From positions 1 to 64,000 of the forward strand of contig NZ_WEGI01000002.1 in assembly GCF_009604425.1 (NCBI RefSeq): 64,000 nt of DNA, read 5' to 3'. Below the pieces are notes generated by a model. The model was not told the DNA's origin, searched no databases, and saw only the letters and a program-made list of their open reading frames with translations. The translations under genes were made by a program, and so were the position numbers. Positions 1 through 8,186 of the stretch are shown here, in pieces (within the stretch, counting starts at the first letter, position 1; the number at the start of each line of letters is the position of its first letter). The stretch comes from Nocardia aurantia. Lineage in GTDB: Bacteria > Actinomycetota > Actinomycetes > Mycobacteriales > Mycobacteriaceae.

Positions 1-1036
1 GCCGCAACCGCCGAATAATCCGATTCGCCAGCAACACCGCAATCGCGAACGCCACCACCGCCAACGCGATCGCACTACCACCACTGACCAACACCGCCCG
101 CGACCGCTCATGCGCCAAATCCGCGGCGCCGCTGTTGGCGCGGCCGTTCTGCTGGATGATGATCGCGAACAGCTGCTCGCCCACCGAGTTCACGGCGGTC
201 CGCCACTCCTCGATCGGCATCGGAAGGACCGGCGGCGCACCGTTCTTCGGGGCCACCGGCGACAGCAGCGCGTCCTCCATCGCGGTCACCTGTGCGAAGG
301 CGGGACTGGCCAGCAGATCCTTGACCAGTTTCGCGTCGGTGTCGTCCAGGTCGTTGACCAGCTGATTGATCAGCGAATGGTACAGACCGACGTTGTTGCC
401 GAATTCCGTGAGCAGCGCCGGCGACAGATCGCCGCCGATGGCGGCCAGGCTGAGCGCGTTGGCCCGGGAATTCGCCTCGAGGGCCTGGAACAGCTTCAGC
501 GAGATCATCTGGTAGATCGCGGTATTGATGGTCGGCGCGCTCTGGCCGACGATCTTGCTGCCCTTGTCCACGCCGTCGAGGATCGCGGTATAGAACTTGT
601 ACACGTCGGGGACGGGTACCGCGCCCGCGTCGACGCCGGCCCGCACGGCCGGCAGCTGCACCGTGATGAGCTTCTGGGTGGCGGCCATTTTCGCGTCCAT
701 GTCGGCGCCGCCGACATGCTGGATGGGTGAACCGACGGCGGCGAGTCCGGCCAGCGCCTTGTCCATTCGCGCCCGGGCGGCGGGCAACGCCTGCGGGCCG
801 GCATCCTGCCCGGCCAGATGCGCGATGGACTGCAGGCGCTCGTCCTCCTCCGCCGTCATCAGCTCCTTGGTGAAGGCGAGGCCACCGGCCATGGATCGCG
901 AGAAGTCTTCGGCTCTGCCGGCATCGTCCTCGAGCGCGATGGTGTAGCCCACGCCGATTCCGAACAGTGCGAGACTCGGGACGAAGGCGATGGCGAGAAT
1001 CCGAGTGCGGATCCCGGATAGTTTGACTCTCTGCAC
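1..1036 (-). CDS. Sensor histidine kinase with NIT-type sensor domain, 3' part outside window
   Basis: The 345 codons present encode the N-terminal sensory half of a membrane histidine kinase. A transmembrane helix near residues 11-33 is followed by a long, mostly helical extracytoplasmic segment of about 270 residues and a second transmembrane helix near residues 310-332, ending in a short basic stretch (RIIRRLR) where a HAMP linker would begin. This architecture and the Ala/Leu-rich helices match actinobacterial nitrate/nitrite-sensing (NIT) kinases. The kinase and ATPase domains lie beyond base 1, so they are not seen. The start is a GTG at 1036; I see no strong ribosome binding site, so leaderless translation is possible. 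The ligand cannot be deduced. Confidence 0.72.
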   Translation of the reverse strand, partial: MQRVKLSGIRTRILAIAFVPSLALFGIGVGYTIALEDDAGRAEDFSRSMAGGLAFTKELMTAEEDERLQSIAHLAGQDAGPQALPAARARMDKALAGLAAVGSPIQHVGGADMDAKMAATQKLITVQLPAVRAGVDAGAVPVPDVYKFYTAILDGVDKGSKIVGQSAPTINTAIYQMISLKLFQALEANSRANALSLAAIGGDLSPALLTEFGNNVGLYHSLINQLVNDLDDTDAKLVKDLLASPAFAQVTAMEDALLSPVAPKNGAPPVLPMPIEEWRTAVNSVGEQLFAIIIQQNGRANSGAADLAHERSRAVLVSGGSAIALAVVAFAIAVLLANRIIRRLR

Positions 1037-1283
1037 GGCCGAAGTGTAACCACGCGAAAGGGATATGTCATTCTATCTTCACCTGCGACAATAGGTGCAC
1101 ATGAGGATTGCCGGACCGTCGCTCGCGCGCCGGCCCGGTGATCTCGACCGGTTGAAGTGCTCGGTGCCGGTAAGGCAATGCCGTTGGGAGACAGGAAACG
1201 CAGTGCGGACTTCGTCCTCGTGACCGCGAATGCCATGCTAACCGGCCGCCGCGTGAACTTATATCCAATGGCGTGAATCGGCC

Positions 1284-1862
1284 TCATACCGTCTCGAGCA
1301 CGTCGACGCGAAGATCCGCGTCGTCGTAGTGTGCCCGGGGACGGTGCGCGAGTGCGGCGAGGACAAGGTCGTGGGCGTGATCGCCGGTCAGCTGGTGGTC
1401 GGGTTCCGGGTGGCGCCAGTGTGCCAGCACGATCGTGCCGCCGACCGCCAGCCGCGATGCGAGATCGGTTGCGGTGCGGGTCAGTTCGTCGGCGGTCAGA
1501 TAGTAGGCGACCTCGCTGAGGAAGAGCAGGTCCAGATCGCCGGGCCATCGCCACGGCTGTCCCAGGCCCCAGCGGTGGACCTCCACGGCCGGCATCGTGG
1601 CGCAGCGCCGGGTCGTGAGTTCCACCGCGCGCGGCGCGATGTCGGTCGCGATCACCCGGTCGCAGCGTTGGGCCAGCGCGGCGGTGAGATGTCCGTTGGC
1701 ACAGCCGGGTTCGAGGGCGAGGCGGTAGCGCTCGTGCGGCAGCAGCGCCATCAGCAGGGCGCGTTTGCGGCGTTCGTACCAGCGGGTGTCGAACCGCCAG
1801 GGGTCGGGATCGGCGCGGAACTTGGCGTCGAAGAACTCCGGATCGCTGCGCGGTCCTACCAC
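1284..1862 (-). CDS. NodS-like SAM-dependent methyltransferase
   Basis: A 192-residue class I methyltransferase. After an N-terminal segment resembling the NodS family (FFDAKFRADPDPW followed by WYERRKR), motif I reads LEPGCANG and an acidic post-I residue follows in IATDIAP. NodS proteins N-methylate the deacetylated glucosamine of Nod factors, so an aminosugar or similar amine is a reasonable substrate class, but this is inference. The GTG start at 1862 overlaps the stop of the PIG-L gene by 7 nt (GTGGTAG), so it is translationally coupled as last gene of the operon. In other actinomycetes I recall PIG-L and methyltransferase modules fused in one protein, which fits joint action on one substrate. 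Confidence 0.8.
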   Translation of the reverse strand: MVGPRSDPEFFDAKFRADPDPWRFDTRWYERRKRALLMALLPHERYRLALEPGCANGHLTAALAQRCDRVIATDIAPRAVELTTRRCATMPAVEVHRWGLGQPWRWPGDLDLLFLSEVAYYLTADELTRTATDLASRLAVGGTIVLAHWRHPEPDHQLTGDHAHDLVLAALAHRPRAHYDDADLRVDVLETV

Positions 1863-2605
1863 AGGATTACCTCGTTCTCGCGCAGCAGCCGGTCCAGGAT
1901 CCACGGCGGGAGCACCGCGCGATCGGCGGGATCCGGTGACAGTGGCCGGATCTGGCTCTCGAAACATGCCACGGCGGCATGCTTGCGGGCCACCGCCGCG
2001 GCGGTGAGTTCGACGCGATGTGCGCGACCCCAGTCGATTTCGGGATCCCCGGGAAACGACCAGTGCCACATCCAGATCGGATACTCGATCACGGTGGCGG
2101 CGTGGGCGGCGGCCGCGCGGGCCGCACGGGCCGTCGCCTCGTGATCGGGATGCCCGTCCGCGGCGAAGGGGACCGCGACGACGGCGCCGGGCGGCAGGTG
2201 CCGGGACAGCAGATCGGCCAGCCGGTCGGTGTGCGCGCTCACCGCACCGTCCGGCAGACCGCACCGGACGATATCGTGGATGCCGAGAGCGTCTGCGGCC
2301 GAGCGGGATTCGTGTCTCCGGCGGGCGGCCAGAGCGGCGCGTGTAACGGTCGGGGATCCGGGATGCGAGGATTCGCCGTCGGTGACGGCGACGATCCGGA
2401 CCTCCCCGCCCGCGGCCGCCAGCATCGTCGCGATTCCGCCCACGCCGAGGACCTCGTCGTCGGGATGCGGCGCGACGATCACGAAGGGGCGGTCCGTCCA
2501 TGGGGCCGAATCGAATTCGGGCAGTCGGCGCAGCCACGGTTCCCAGGCCGCGCGGGGGGTGCCGGGGCGGTCCAGCCCGCACCCGGCGAATCGCGCGATG
2601 CTCAT
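1856..2605 (-). CDS. PIG-L/LmbE family N-deacetylase
   Basis: A 249-residue zinc-dependent deacetylase of the PIG-L (LmbE, MshB) superfamily. The metal-binding signature APHPDDE sits near residue 45 and the distal HPDHEA motif near residue 150; both are intact, so the enzyme should be active. Relatives remove acetyl groups from N-acetylglucosamine conjugates such as mycothiol precursors. The ATG start overlaps the stop codon of the upstream dehydrogenase-like gene by 4 nt (ATGA), and its own stop overlaps the methyltransferase start. The likely substrate is an N-acetylated sugar product of the GT2 encoded two genes upstream. No signal peptide is visible, so it should be cytoplasmic. Confidence 0.85.
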   Translation of the reverse strand: MSIARFAGCGLDRPGTPRAAWEPWLRRLPEFDSAPWTDRPFVIVAPHPDDEVLGVGGIATMLAAAGGEVRIVAVTDGESSHPGSPTVTRAALAARRRHESRSAADALGIHDIVRCGLPDGAVSAHTDRLADLLSRHLPPGAVVAVPFAADGHPDHEATARAARAAAAHAATVIEYPIWMWHWSFPGDPEIDWGRAHRVELTAAAVARKHAAVACFESQIRPLSPDPADRAVLPPWILDRLLRENEVILW

Positions 2606-3531
2606 CGGCGTGTCACCGCATGTCCCAGATCGGCCAGATCCCGGTCGCCGTGGCTCTGCCGCAGATAGACCGTCAGGTCCGCGACCCGCTGGGCGTGGGC
2701 GGGATCCATCGCCAGCGGCCGGGCGCCGAGCGAACGACCCACGCGGTCCAGGGTGAGCGCCGCCGCGTCCTCGATCACCGCGCGGACTCGCCGGGCCCGG
2801 ATCCGGGCGGCCGCCCGGTCCGCCGGGGCGGCGTCGATCTCCGCGGCCGCGGCCGCCAATGTGGCGCGGGCGCCGTAGAGGGCGGCGTCGACGGCCCCGA
2901 CATCGGCCTCCCACAACAGGTCTCGGCGATCGGCGGCGTACAGGGGCGCCGCGACCGCGAGCGCGCCACCGAGCCAGCAGGCCGCCACCCCGATCGCGCC
3001 GTGCCAGAATCCCGCTCGGTGCAGGTACTGCTCCGCCGATCCGGTCCACTGCGCCTGTGCCCCGTCGAAGTCCACGGTCAGGGTCGCCGCGCGGGCCATG
3101 CCGATCCCGGCCCAGGTCTCCGGGCGCACCCGCACACCGGGGGCGGCCAGCGGCACCGTGAACAGCGCCTCGCCGTCGCCGTGCTCGGCGGTGACCAGGG
3201 CGTGGGTGCAGATACCCGCGCCCGAGCACCACATCTTGCGGCCGCGCAGCCGGAACGCGCCGTCGCGCTCCTCGGCGCGCAGCGCCGCACCGGGGGCCCG
3301 GGCCGCCCAGACACCCCACAGCTCATCGGCTTCCGGGCCGGGCCGGTCCAGTTCCGCGGTGATCGCGACGGCGTCGGCATGGGCCTCCGCGAGCCGGCCG
3401 ATCACGATGTCACGACGGGCGGTGTCCAGCAGCGCATTCCAACGCGCGCCGGTCGCGCCGCTGCCGGGCAGTGGCCACGAGCGCGCCTCCCGGGCCGGAA
3501 CATCGTGCCGCGCAAGGTATTCAACCGTCAT
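2602..3531 (-). CDS. Acyl-CoA-dehydrogenase-like flavoprotein
   Basis: A 309-residue protein with the fold signature of acyl-CoA dehydrogenases: a middle domain with GRKMWCSGAG (the usual G.K.W.SGA segment), a beta domain with the FTVPLAAPGV type strand, and a helical C-terminal half. It is shorter than the usual 380-400 residues because the N-terminal helical domain is reduced. I see no clear catalytic glutamate. It lies between the GT2 and PIG-L genes (14 nt after the first, 4-nt overlap with the second), so it belongs to the same biosynthetic unit rather than to beta-oxidation. It may desaturate an acyl group or an amine-linked intermediate; this is inference. Confidence 0.7.
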   Translation of the reverse strand: MTVEYLARHDVPAREARSWPLPGSGATGARWNALLDTARRDIVIGRLAEAHADAVAITAELDRPGPEADELWGVWAARAPGAALRAEERDGAFRLRGRKMWCSGAGICTHALVTAEHGDGEALFTVPLAAPGVRVRPETWAGIGMARAATLTVDFDGAQAQWTGSAEQYLHRAGFWHGAIGVAACWLGGALAVAAPLYAADRRDLLWEADVGAVDAALYGARATLAAAAAEIDAAPADRAAARIRARRVRAVIEDAAALTLDRVGRSLGARPLAMDPAHAQRVADLTVYLRQSHGDRDLADLGHAVTRR

Positions 3532-3545
3532 GCTGACCCCCTCCC

Positions 3546-4256
3546 TCAGCCCGCGCGCTCGATATCGTCGAGATACCCGGCGAACCCGCCGCGAACCCGG
3601 TTGTCCCGCCGATCGGAGGTCAGCACCGGGTTGTCCGCGATCCAGCCGACCCGGGCTCCCGCCCGCCCGAGCCGGGTCACCAGGTCCACGTCCTCGTCCG
3701 CGGGTAACGCCGCGAAACCATCGACGGCGCGGTACCAGTGCCCCCACACTCCCAGGTTGGCCCCGTGGACATGCAGATGCGGTGTGGACATCGCTCGGCG
3801 GTAGCGCTTTTCGTAGTCCGTCCGGATCGTCGCCGGCCGCTGCGACCAGGCCACCTCGACCGTTCCGACGGCGACGTCGAAGACGGCGGCGTCCCGCAGC
3901 TGGCACCGCAGCCAGTCAGGGGGCACCCGGGAGTCGGCGTCGGTGGTGGCATACCACAGCCGCGCGGGCGAAATGCCCTGGGCGGCAGCCGAATCGAAGC
4001 CGGCGCGGCGGGCGGCGCCCACGTTGCCGGCCTCGATCCGGACCGCCGACACTCCGGCGGGGATGGTCAGGGCCGTGCCGTCGGTACAGGAATCCAGGGC
4101 CACGACCACTCGGACGGGCGTCTCGATGCGGGCCGCGGCCCGCAGGACGGAGTCCAGGCAGTCACCGAGACGATCCTGTTCGTTGTGTGCGGGGATCACC
4201 ACCACGACGGCGGCGGGCCGTGGCCCCGCGGATCGCTCACTTGCCGGAACACGCAC
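3546..4256 (-). CDS. GT2-family glycosyltransferase
   Basis: A 236-residue single-domain glycosyltransferase of family 2. The nucleotide-binding N-terminus reads VVIPAHNE, followed by ALDSCTDGT, the metal-binding acidic motif DADSRVPPDWL and the acceptor-site segment ALPADEDVDLVTRL. There are no transmembrane helices, unlike processive chitin or hyaluronan synthases, so a single sugar transfer in the cytoplasm is likely. The GTG start at 4256 follows a G-rich ribosome binding region and lies 23 nt after the CsbD-like gene. It is the first enzyme of the GT2, dehydrogenase-like, PIG-L, methyltransferase operon and probably makes the glycosylated precursor. Confidence 0.8.
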   Translation of the reverse strand: MRVPASERSAGPRPAAVVVVIPAHNEQDRLGDCLDSVLRAAARIETPVRVVVALDSCTDGTALTIPAGVSAVRIEAGNVGAARRAGFDSAAAQGISPARLWYATTDADSRVPPDWLRCQLRDAAVFDVAVGTVEVAWSQRPATIRTDYEKRYRRAMSTPHLHVHGANLGVWGHWYRAVDGFAALPADEDVDLVTRLGRAGARVGWIADNPVLTSDRRDNRVRGGFAGYLDDIERAG

Positions 4257-4279
4257 CCGGACCCCCCGGCACTTCGATA

Positions 4280-4522
4280 TCAGTCACGCTGGAAACTCTG
4301 CTGACGAGCCTCGTCGACCTTCGCTTCGCCGCGGGCCTTCTCCGCCTCGGCCTCCTTCTGGGCCGCGGTGCGCTGCGACCGCGCCTTGTCCTGCTGCGCC
4401 CGGCCTTCCTTCTTCAATTCCTCGTTGCCGGTCAGGGCGCCGGCCGCTTCCTTCGCCTTGCCCTTGGCGTCCTCGACGACACCCTCCGCCGCTTCCCGTG
4501 GTCCGGTCTTGTGCTCGGTCAC
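4280..4522 (-). CDS. CsbD-like stress protein
   Basis: An 80-residue, highly charged, Ala/Glu/Lys/Gln-rich helical protein. The N-terminal half (EGVVEDAKGKAKEAAGALTG) matches the CsbD family, small general-stress proteins of unknown mechanism. I chose the GTG at 4522 because GGAGGAG lies six bases upstream; an in-frame ATG 20 codons earlier lacks such a site. It precedes the GT2 gene by 23 nt on the same strand and may share its promoter, which would tie the glycosyl-type operon to stress control. Confidence 0.75.
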   Translation of the reverse strand: MTEHKTGPREAAEGVVEDAKGKAKEAAGALTGNEELKKEGRAQQDKARSQRTAAQKEAEAEKARGEAKVDEARQQSFQRD

Positions 4523-4653
4523 GATGATCTCCTCCGATCGCCGAATGGAATCGAACGTCTCGGATTCGTGGCTACCCGCCACGGCGGCGGTGAATCGGCG
4601 GGCGGCGCAGACGTGACCGTTGCGGAACGGCCGCCGCCACGATGCCGAAGCGG

Positions 4654-5226
4654 TCAGCTCCGGTCGTCGCCGGCCAGCAGACGGCCGATCCGGTCGCCGA
4701 TCAGCTCCCCGAGTTCCGCGTCCGGGAGGTCCTGCAGGCCGGTCGAGGCGCGGAGGAACGGCTCGAACAGTTGCCAGCCCAGGCCGAAGGCGGCGGCGTG
4801 CGCGACGGCGAGGGCGGCGGCGCGGTCGTCGGCGTGTTCGGCGCGGGTGCGTTCCAGCAATTGCCGCATGACCGGGAATCGTTGCTGCAATGTCTCGACC
4901 GGGTAGCCGTCGAGGATGCAGCGGGCCAGTACGCGCAGGTGCCGGGCGAATCTGCGGTCGGTGACCGAGAATCCCCCGGCGGCGGCGAGGGCGCCGGATT
5001 CCGCGCCGAGGTGGTCGAGGACCTGGCCGACCAGTTCGTCCTTGGTGCCGAAGTGCCGGAACACCAGGCCGTGGTTCACCCCGGCGCGCTCGGCGATGTC
5101 GCGGATCGAGGTCGCGGTGGGACCGCGCTCGGCGAACAGGTCCGCGGCGTGGGTCAGCACCGCCGCGGCCACGGCCTCGCGCCCGGTGGGCCCCTCGCGC
5201 GGCGGCGCCGCTCGGCGTTCGGTCAT
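4654..5226 (-). CDS. TetR-family transcriptional regulator
   Basis: A 190-residue regulator with an N-terminal TetR helix-turn-helix (LTHAADLFAERGPTATSIRDIAERAGV..LVFRHFGTKDEL) at residues 24-68 and a divergent ligand-binding domain. It is transcribed away from the TauD-like dioxygenase with a 249-nt gap that contains a perfect 20-bp inverted repeat, typical of a local TetR repressor that controls its own gene and the neighbour. The ligand is unknown; by position it may be the dioxygenase substrate or product. Confidence 0.85.
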   Translation of the reverse strand: MTERRAAPPREGPTGREAVAAAVLTHAADLFAERGPTATSIRDIAERAGVNHGLVFRHFGTKDELVGQVLDHLGAESGALAAAGGFSVTDRRFARHLRVLARCILDGYPVETLQQRFPVMRQLLERTRAEHADDRAAALAVAHAAAFGLGWQLFEPFLRASTGLQDLPDAELGELIGDRIGRLLAGDDRS

Positions 5227-5435
5227 CCGTCCACGCTAACGGAGGCCGCGGCGCCCGTCCGGGGACGACCCCGCCCGGCCCCGGCCGGTCGGCGCCGGGA
5301 TCGGCGCGAATGCCGGGTTCGGCGCTGGAATCAGCGTGAATCCAATCCGCGCGGGCGGCGTTGCGGCTGTTCAGCGAGGTCCGGGCCGGTGGCGCGCGTC
5401 CGTTCGGCCCGGGTGCGGGTGTCCGGGCACCTACC

Positions 5436-5455
5436 CTGTAGTCAAGCGACTACAG
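5436..5455. promoter_or_regulatory. Palindromic operator, probable TetR site
   Basis: CTGTAGTCAAGCGACTACAG is a perfect inverted repeat: 8-bp arms around a 4-bp centre. It lies 20 bp before the dioxygenase ATG and 210 bp before the TetR start. Its size and symmetry fit a TetR dimer site, and it would overlap the dioxygenase promoter region and block transcription. Confidence 0.7.
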
Positions 5456-5475
5456 CTCTCACAACTGGAGGACAC

Positions 5476-6429
5476 ATGGCCGAGTCGGCTGTTGCGGAGC
5501 GGACGGTCGGGGGGCCGCGGGCGATGCCGCTGCCCGCTTATCCCCCGCTGCTCACCGGGCCCTTCACCCATCTGGCCGCCGAGCGGGATCGGCTCGCGGA
5601 ACTGCGGTGGCAGCATTTCGACGCGCGGCAGGTGGGGGTGACCCTCGGCGCGGAGATCAGCGGGGTCGATCTCACCACCGAACTCGCCGACGAGGTGATC
5701 GCCGATCTGCGACGGGCGTTGCACGACTACAAGGTGCTGTTCTTCCGGGAACAGCCGGTGTCGCCGGCGCAGCACCTGGCATTCGCGCGGCGGTTCGGCG
5801 ATCTGGAGATTCATCCGGCGCTCCGATCCAACGACGAGCAGCCGGAATTGGTGCGCTTCGAGAAATCGGCGACGGTTTCCGGATACGAGAATTCCTGGCA
5901 TCACGATGTCACCTGGCGAGAATTCCCGTCCATGGGCGCGATTCTGCACGCGATCGCGGTACCGCCGATCGGCGGCGACACATTGTTCACGGATATGTAT
6001 GCCGCGTACGACAGCCTCGATGCCGAAACCCGGGAGGAGATCGAGGATCTCGACGCGATCCACGATTTCCTGCAAGCTTTTCAGCATCTGGTGCCCGCGG
6101 ATCAGCACGAGGAGATGCGGGCCCGGTTCCCGTCGGTGCGGCATCCGGTGGTGTGCACGCACGCCGCCACCGGGCGGCGGCATCTATACGTGAACCGGGT
6201 GTTCGTGCAGCGCATCGAGGGCCTGGCGCCGGACGCGTCGCGGGCGCTGATCGATCGGCTCGCCCGCTCCGTCGACGCGCCGGAGCACCAGGTGCGGCTG
6301 AAGTGGGAGCCGGATACGGTCGCCTTCTGGGACAACCGGGCCGTACAGCATTACGCGGCAAGCGATTACTGGCCGCACACCCGGATCGTGGAGCGAGCCT
6401 CGGTGGTCGGGCCACGACCGGTGCGCTGA
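5476..6429 (+). CDS. TauD/TfdA-family 2-oxoglutarate-dependent dioxygenase
   Basis: A 317-residue Fe(II)/2-oxoglutarate dioxygenase. The iron ligands are visible as WHHDVTW (HxD) near residue 140 and the distal HYAASDY histidine near residue 293, followed by RIVERASV with the arginine that binds 2-oxoglutarate. PPIGGDTLFTDMYAAYDSL is the conserved TauD core. Members oxidise taurine, alkyl sulfates, phenoxyacetates or related compounds; AtsK-type sulfate ester cleavage is one possibility. The ATG follows GGAG seven bases upstream. It is a monocistronic gene with a TetR operator in its promoter. Confidence 0.82.
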   Translation: MAESAVAERTVGGPRAMPLPAYPPLLTGPFTHLAAERDRLAELRWQHFDARQVGVTLGAEISGVDLTTELADEVIADLRRALHDYKVLFFREQPVSPAQHLAFARRFGDLEIHPALRSNDEQPELVRFEKSATVSGYENSWHHDVTWREFPSMGAILHAIAVPPIGGDTLFTDMYAAYDSLDAETREEIEDLDAIHDFLQAFQHLVPADQHEEMRARFPSVRHPVVCTHAATGRRHLYVNRVFVQRIEGLAPDASRALIDRLARSVDAPEHQVRLKWEPDTVAFWDNRAVQHYAASDYWPHTRIVERASVVGPRPVR

Positions 6430-6613
6430 CCTCGGCAGCGATGGTCGATCCGCACCACTTGGGCGGATCGGCCCCGGCGGGCGATGTGACATGAACGAGA
6501 TGGACCAGTAGTGTCCAATTATCTTCCCAGTAAGGCCGATTCGGCGTGCGGGAAGAACAATGCGTTGAGGGAGAGTGGATCCGGCGGCAGGAATCGACCT
6601 GCGAGGGGAATGG

Positions 6614-7177
6614 ATGAACCGCGACGAGGAGTCTGGCGAGTCGAGCGACGACCGAGTAACGCACACGTTCCCCTACGGCAATCGCGTCATCCGCGGGAAA
6701 TGTCACTGGGACATGTCGCCTGATGTCACCGTGAAGCTCGCCGAGTTGCGCCAGTGGGACCCCTTCGCCGCCGCCGGTATTCAGGGACAGATCGAGGAAG
6801 CCGCCGGTGACGGGCTCGGCGCCAGCAGCATGTACGAAGACGAACTCGACTACCGGTGCCCACTCCGGTTCGCCCCTGACGGTGTTCCGGATCCGCCCTG
6901 GCTGGGCGAGTTCAAGGCGCACGACCACAAGCGAACCGAGTGGCGCCTGTACTTCGGCGAAGCGATCAACTTCCAAGACCACGTAGTCGGGGTGACGCTC
7001 CGGGACAGCAAGCTCGCACACCTTTCCGGACAGCAGAACACCGAACGGCAGCGGAAGCACATCACGCAAGCCGCCCGCTACCTGAAGACATTTTTCCGGG
7101 AGCGTGGCTATTGCTGGGCCCCGTTCCACGACGGCGGCGGTTGGTCCCGCACCCCCGGACCCATGATGGTGCGTTAA
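6614..7177 (+). CDS. Putative RelE/HigB-like toxin of a three-gene TA-chaperone unit
   Basis: A 187-residue protein that I do not recognise with certainty. Its second half (LGEFKAHDHKRTEWRLYF, then VVGVTLRDSK, then QRKHITQAARYLKTFFRERGY) follows the strand-strand-helix order of RelE/HigB endoribonucleases, where a conserved Lys in the ..K.. segment and a C-terminal helix are typical. The N-terminal 90 residues are extra. ATG 6614 is preferred because GAGGGG lies five bases upstream; a GTG 13 codons earlier is the alternative. It sits 9 nt before an XRE gene, the normal toxin-first order of higBA loci. The toxin role is inference from context plus weak similarity. Confidence 0.5.
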   Translation: MNRDEESGESSDDRVTHTFPYGNRVIRGKCHWDMSPDVTVKLAELRQWDPFAAAGIQGQIEEAAGDGLGASSMYEDELDYRCPLRFAPDGVPDPPWLGEFKAHDHKRTEWRLYFGEAINFQDHVVGVTLRDSKLAHLSGQQNTERQRKHITQAARYLKTFFRERGYCWAPFHDGGGWSRTPGPMMVR

Positions 7178-7186
7178 AATGCACAT

Positions 7187-7618
7187 ATGACGCGACGAGA
7201 GCAGGTCCAAGCCCTCGATCTGGCGGGCGAACGCAACTTCAGAAACGCGATCAACCTGACCAAGGCGCGACGACGATTGCTCCGCGACCTCATCGGCATC
7301 CGCAAGCGTCGCGAGATCAGTCAGGCGCAAGTGGCGGACGCTATCGGGATCGACCGATCCGGAATCAGCAGGTTCGAGTCGGACATCGAGGGCAGCAATC
7401 CGACGATCGATGTCATCCTGCGCTATGCGCACGCCGTCGGCGCTTCGATCCATATGTGGGCCGAGCCGCTCGAGGTTGCCGAAGCGCGCCATGTCGCACT
7501 GATCTGGCAGGCTTCCGCCGACAGTTCGAGCCCGAGCCGGCCGGACTTCCACAGGCCTCGGCCGGTGGACGCGGCGAATGCCCGCGCCGAGTGGAGGCAT
7601 GTGGGGGCGGGGCGGTGA
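7187..7618 (+). CDS. XRE-family HigA-like antitoxin
   Basis: A 143-residue DNA-binding protein. Residues 38-92 form an XRE/Cro helix-turn-helix (RKRREISQAQVADAIGIDRSGISRFESDIEGSNPTIDVILRYAHAVG). The order and size match HigA antitoxins such as M. tuberculosis Rv1956 (149 residues). It starts 9 nt after the putative toxin and its stop overlaps the next start by 4 nt (GTGA), so all three genes form one operon. The C-terminal tail is Ser/Pro/Ala-rich, consistent with the chaperone-addicted tail found in TAC antitoxins. It is expected to autorepress the operon. Confidence 0.7.
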   Translation: MTRREQVQALDLAGERNFRNAINLTKARRRLLRDLIGIRKRREISQAQVADAIGIDRSGISRFESDIEGSNPTIDVILRYAHAVGASIHMWAEPLEVAEARHVALIWQASADSSSPSRPDFHRPRPVDAANARAEWRHVGAGR

Positions 7619-8169
7619 CGACCGCGGACCACGACGAACGCTCATCCGATCCCCGTTCCGCGAGCGGCTACTTCGCTATAAAGCTGGACGCGATCGAGAC
7701 ACGCAAACTCCGAGCCGAGCGCTGGCCCGCGGACGGTGAAAGTCCGAAGTGGGCCGCCCACAACAGGCTTTTCGAATTCGGGCTCGCCGCACTGCCGAAC
7801 AGTTGTGTCGGGGTGGTGGTCGAAGCCACAGCACGCGACGACGAGGCCCGGCGCGCTGTCAGTGCGCAGTTCATCGCGCGGTATTACGTCGCGGATCTCA
7901 CCAAGGATCCGACACCACCGGATTCCGGGAACATCGAAGACACCGCCGCTTTCATCGGTTCGTTGAGTTCCGAGGATGCCTCGGACATAGTCAACACCGG
8001 CGTCACCGACATCACACCCTTCATCCGGGAGACGTTCCAGGACATCTCGATGAGACTCCGGCCCGGGCATCGGCCCATATTCGTCGGCAGTCTGCCGTCG
8101 ATCACGTTCAAGACCGAGGACGGAAAGGTCACTGCCACAGTGCATCCGGTGTCAACGGATCCGTTGTAA
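7615..8169 (+). CDS. SecB-like chaperone of a TAC system (putative)
   Basis: A 184-residue protein with no transmembrane segment. The order of segments resembles SecB-like proteins: an early strand with FAIKLDAIETRKLRAER, a middle FIARYYVADLT strand, and ITPFIRETFQDISMRL, which matches the YPYIRE..YDLTGRL helix of Rv1957, the SecB-like chaperone that controls HigBA1 in M. tuberculosis (181 residues). The GTG start overlaps the antitoxin stop. Its role would be to fold the antitoxin and prevent toxin release. Similarity is weak, so the call rests mainly on gene order, size and this motif. Confidence 0.55.
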   Translation: MTTADHDERSSDPRSASGYFAIKLDAIETRKLRAERWPADGESPKWAAHNRLFEFGLAALPNSCVGVVVEATARDDEARRAVSAQFIARYYVADLTKDPTPPDSGNIEDTAAFIGSLSSEDASDIVNTGVTDITPFIRETFQDISMRLRPGHRPIFVGSLPSITFKTEDGKVTATVHPVSTDPL

Positions 8170-8186
8170 GTGCGGGCAACCCGGGA

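Noticed and set aside
1068-1268. Small gene between the kinase and the methyltransferase
   Set aside because: Biased composition without coding character; the 247-nt gap is better read as a promoter region.
4642-5475. Long N-terminal extension of the TauD dioxygenase
   Set aside because: It runs antisense through the TetR gene and the operator; the ATG at 5476 has a ribosome site and gives the family length.
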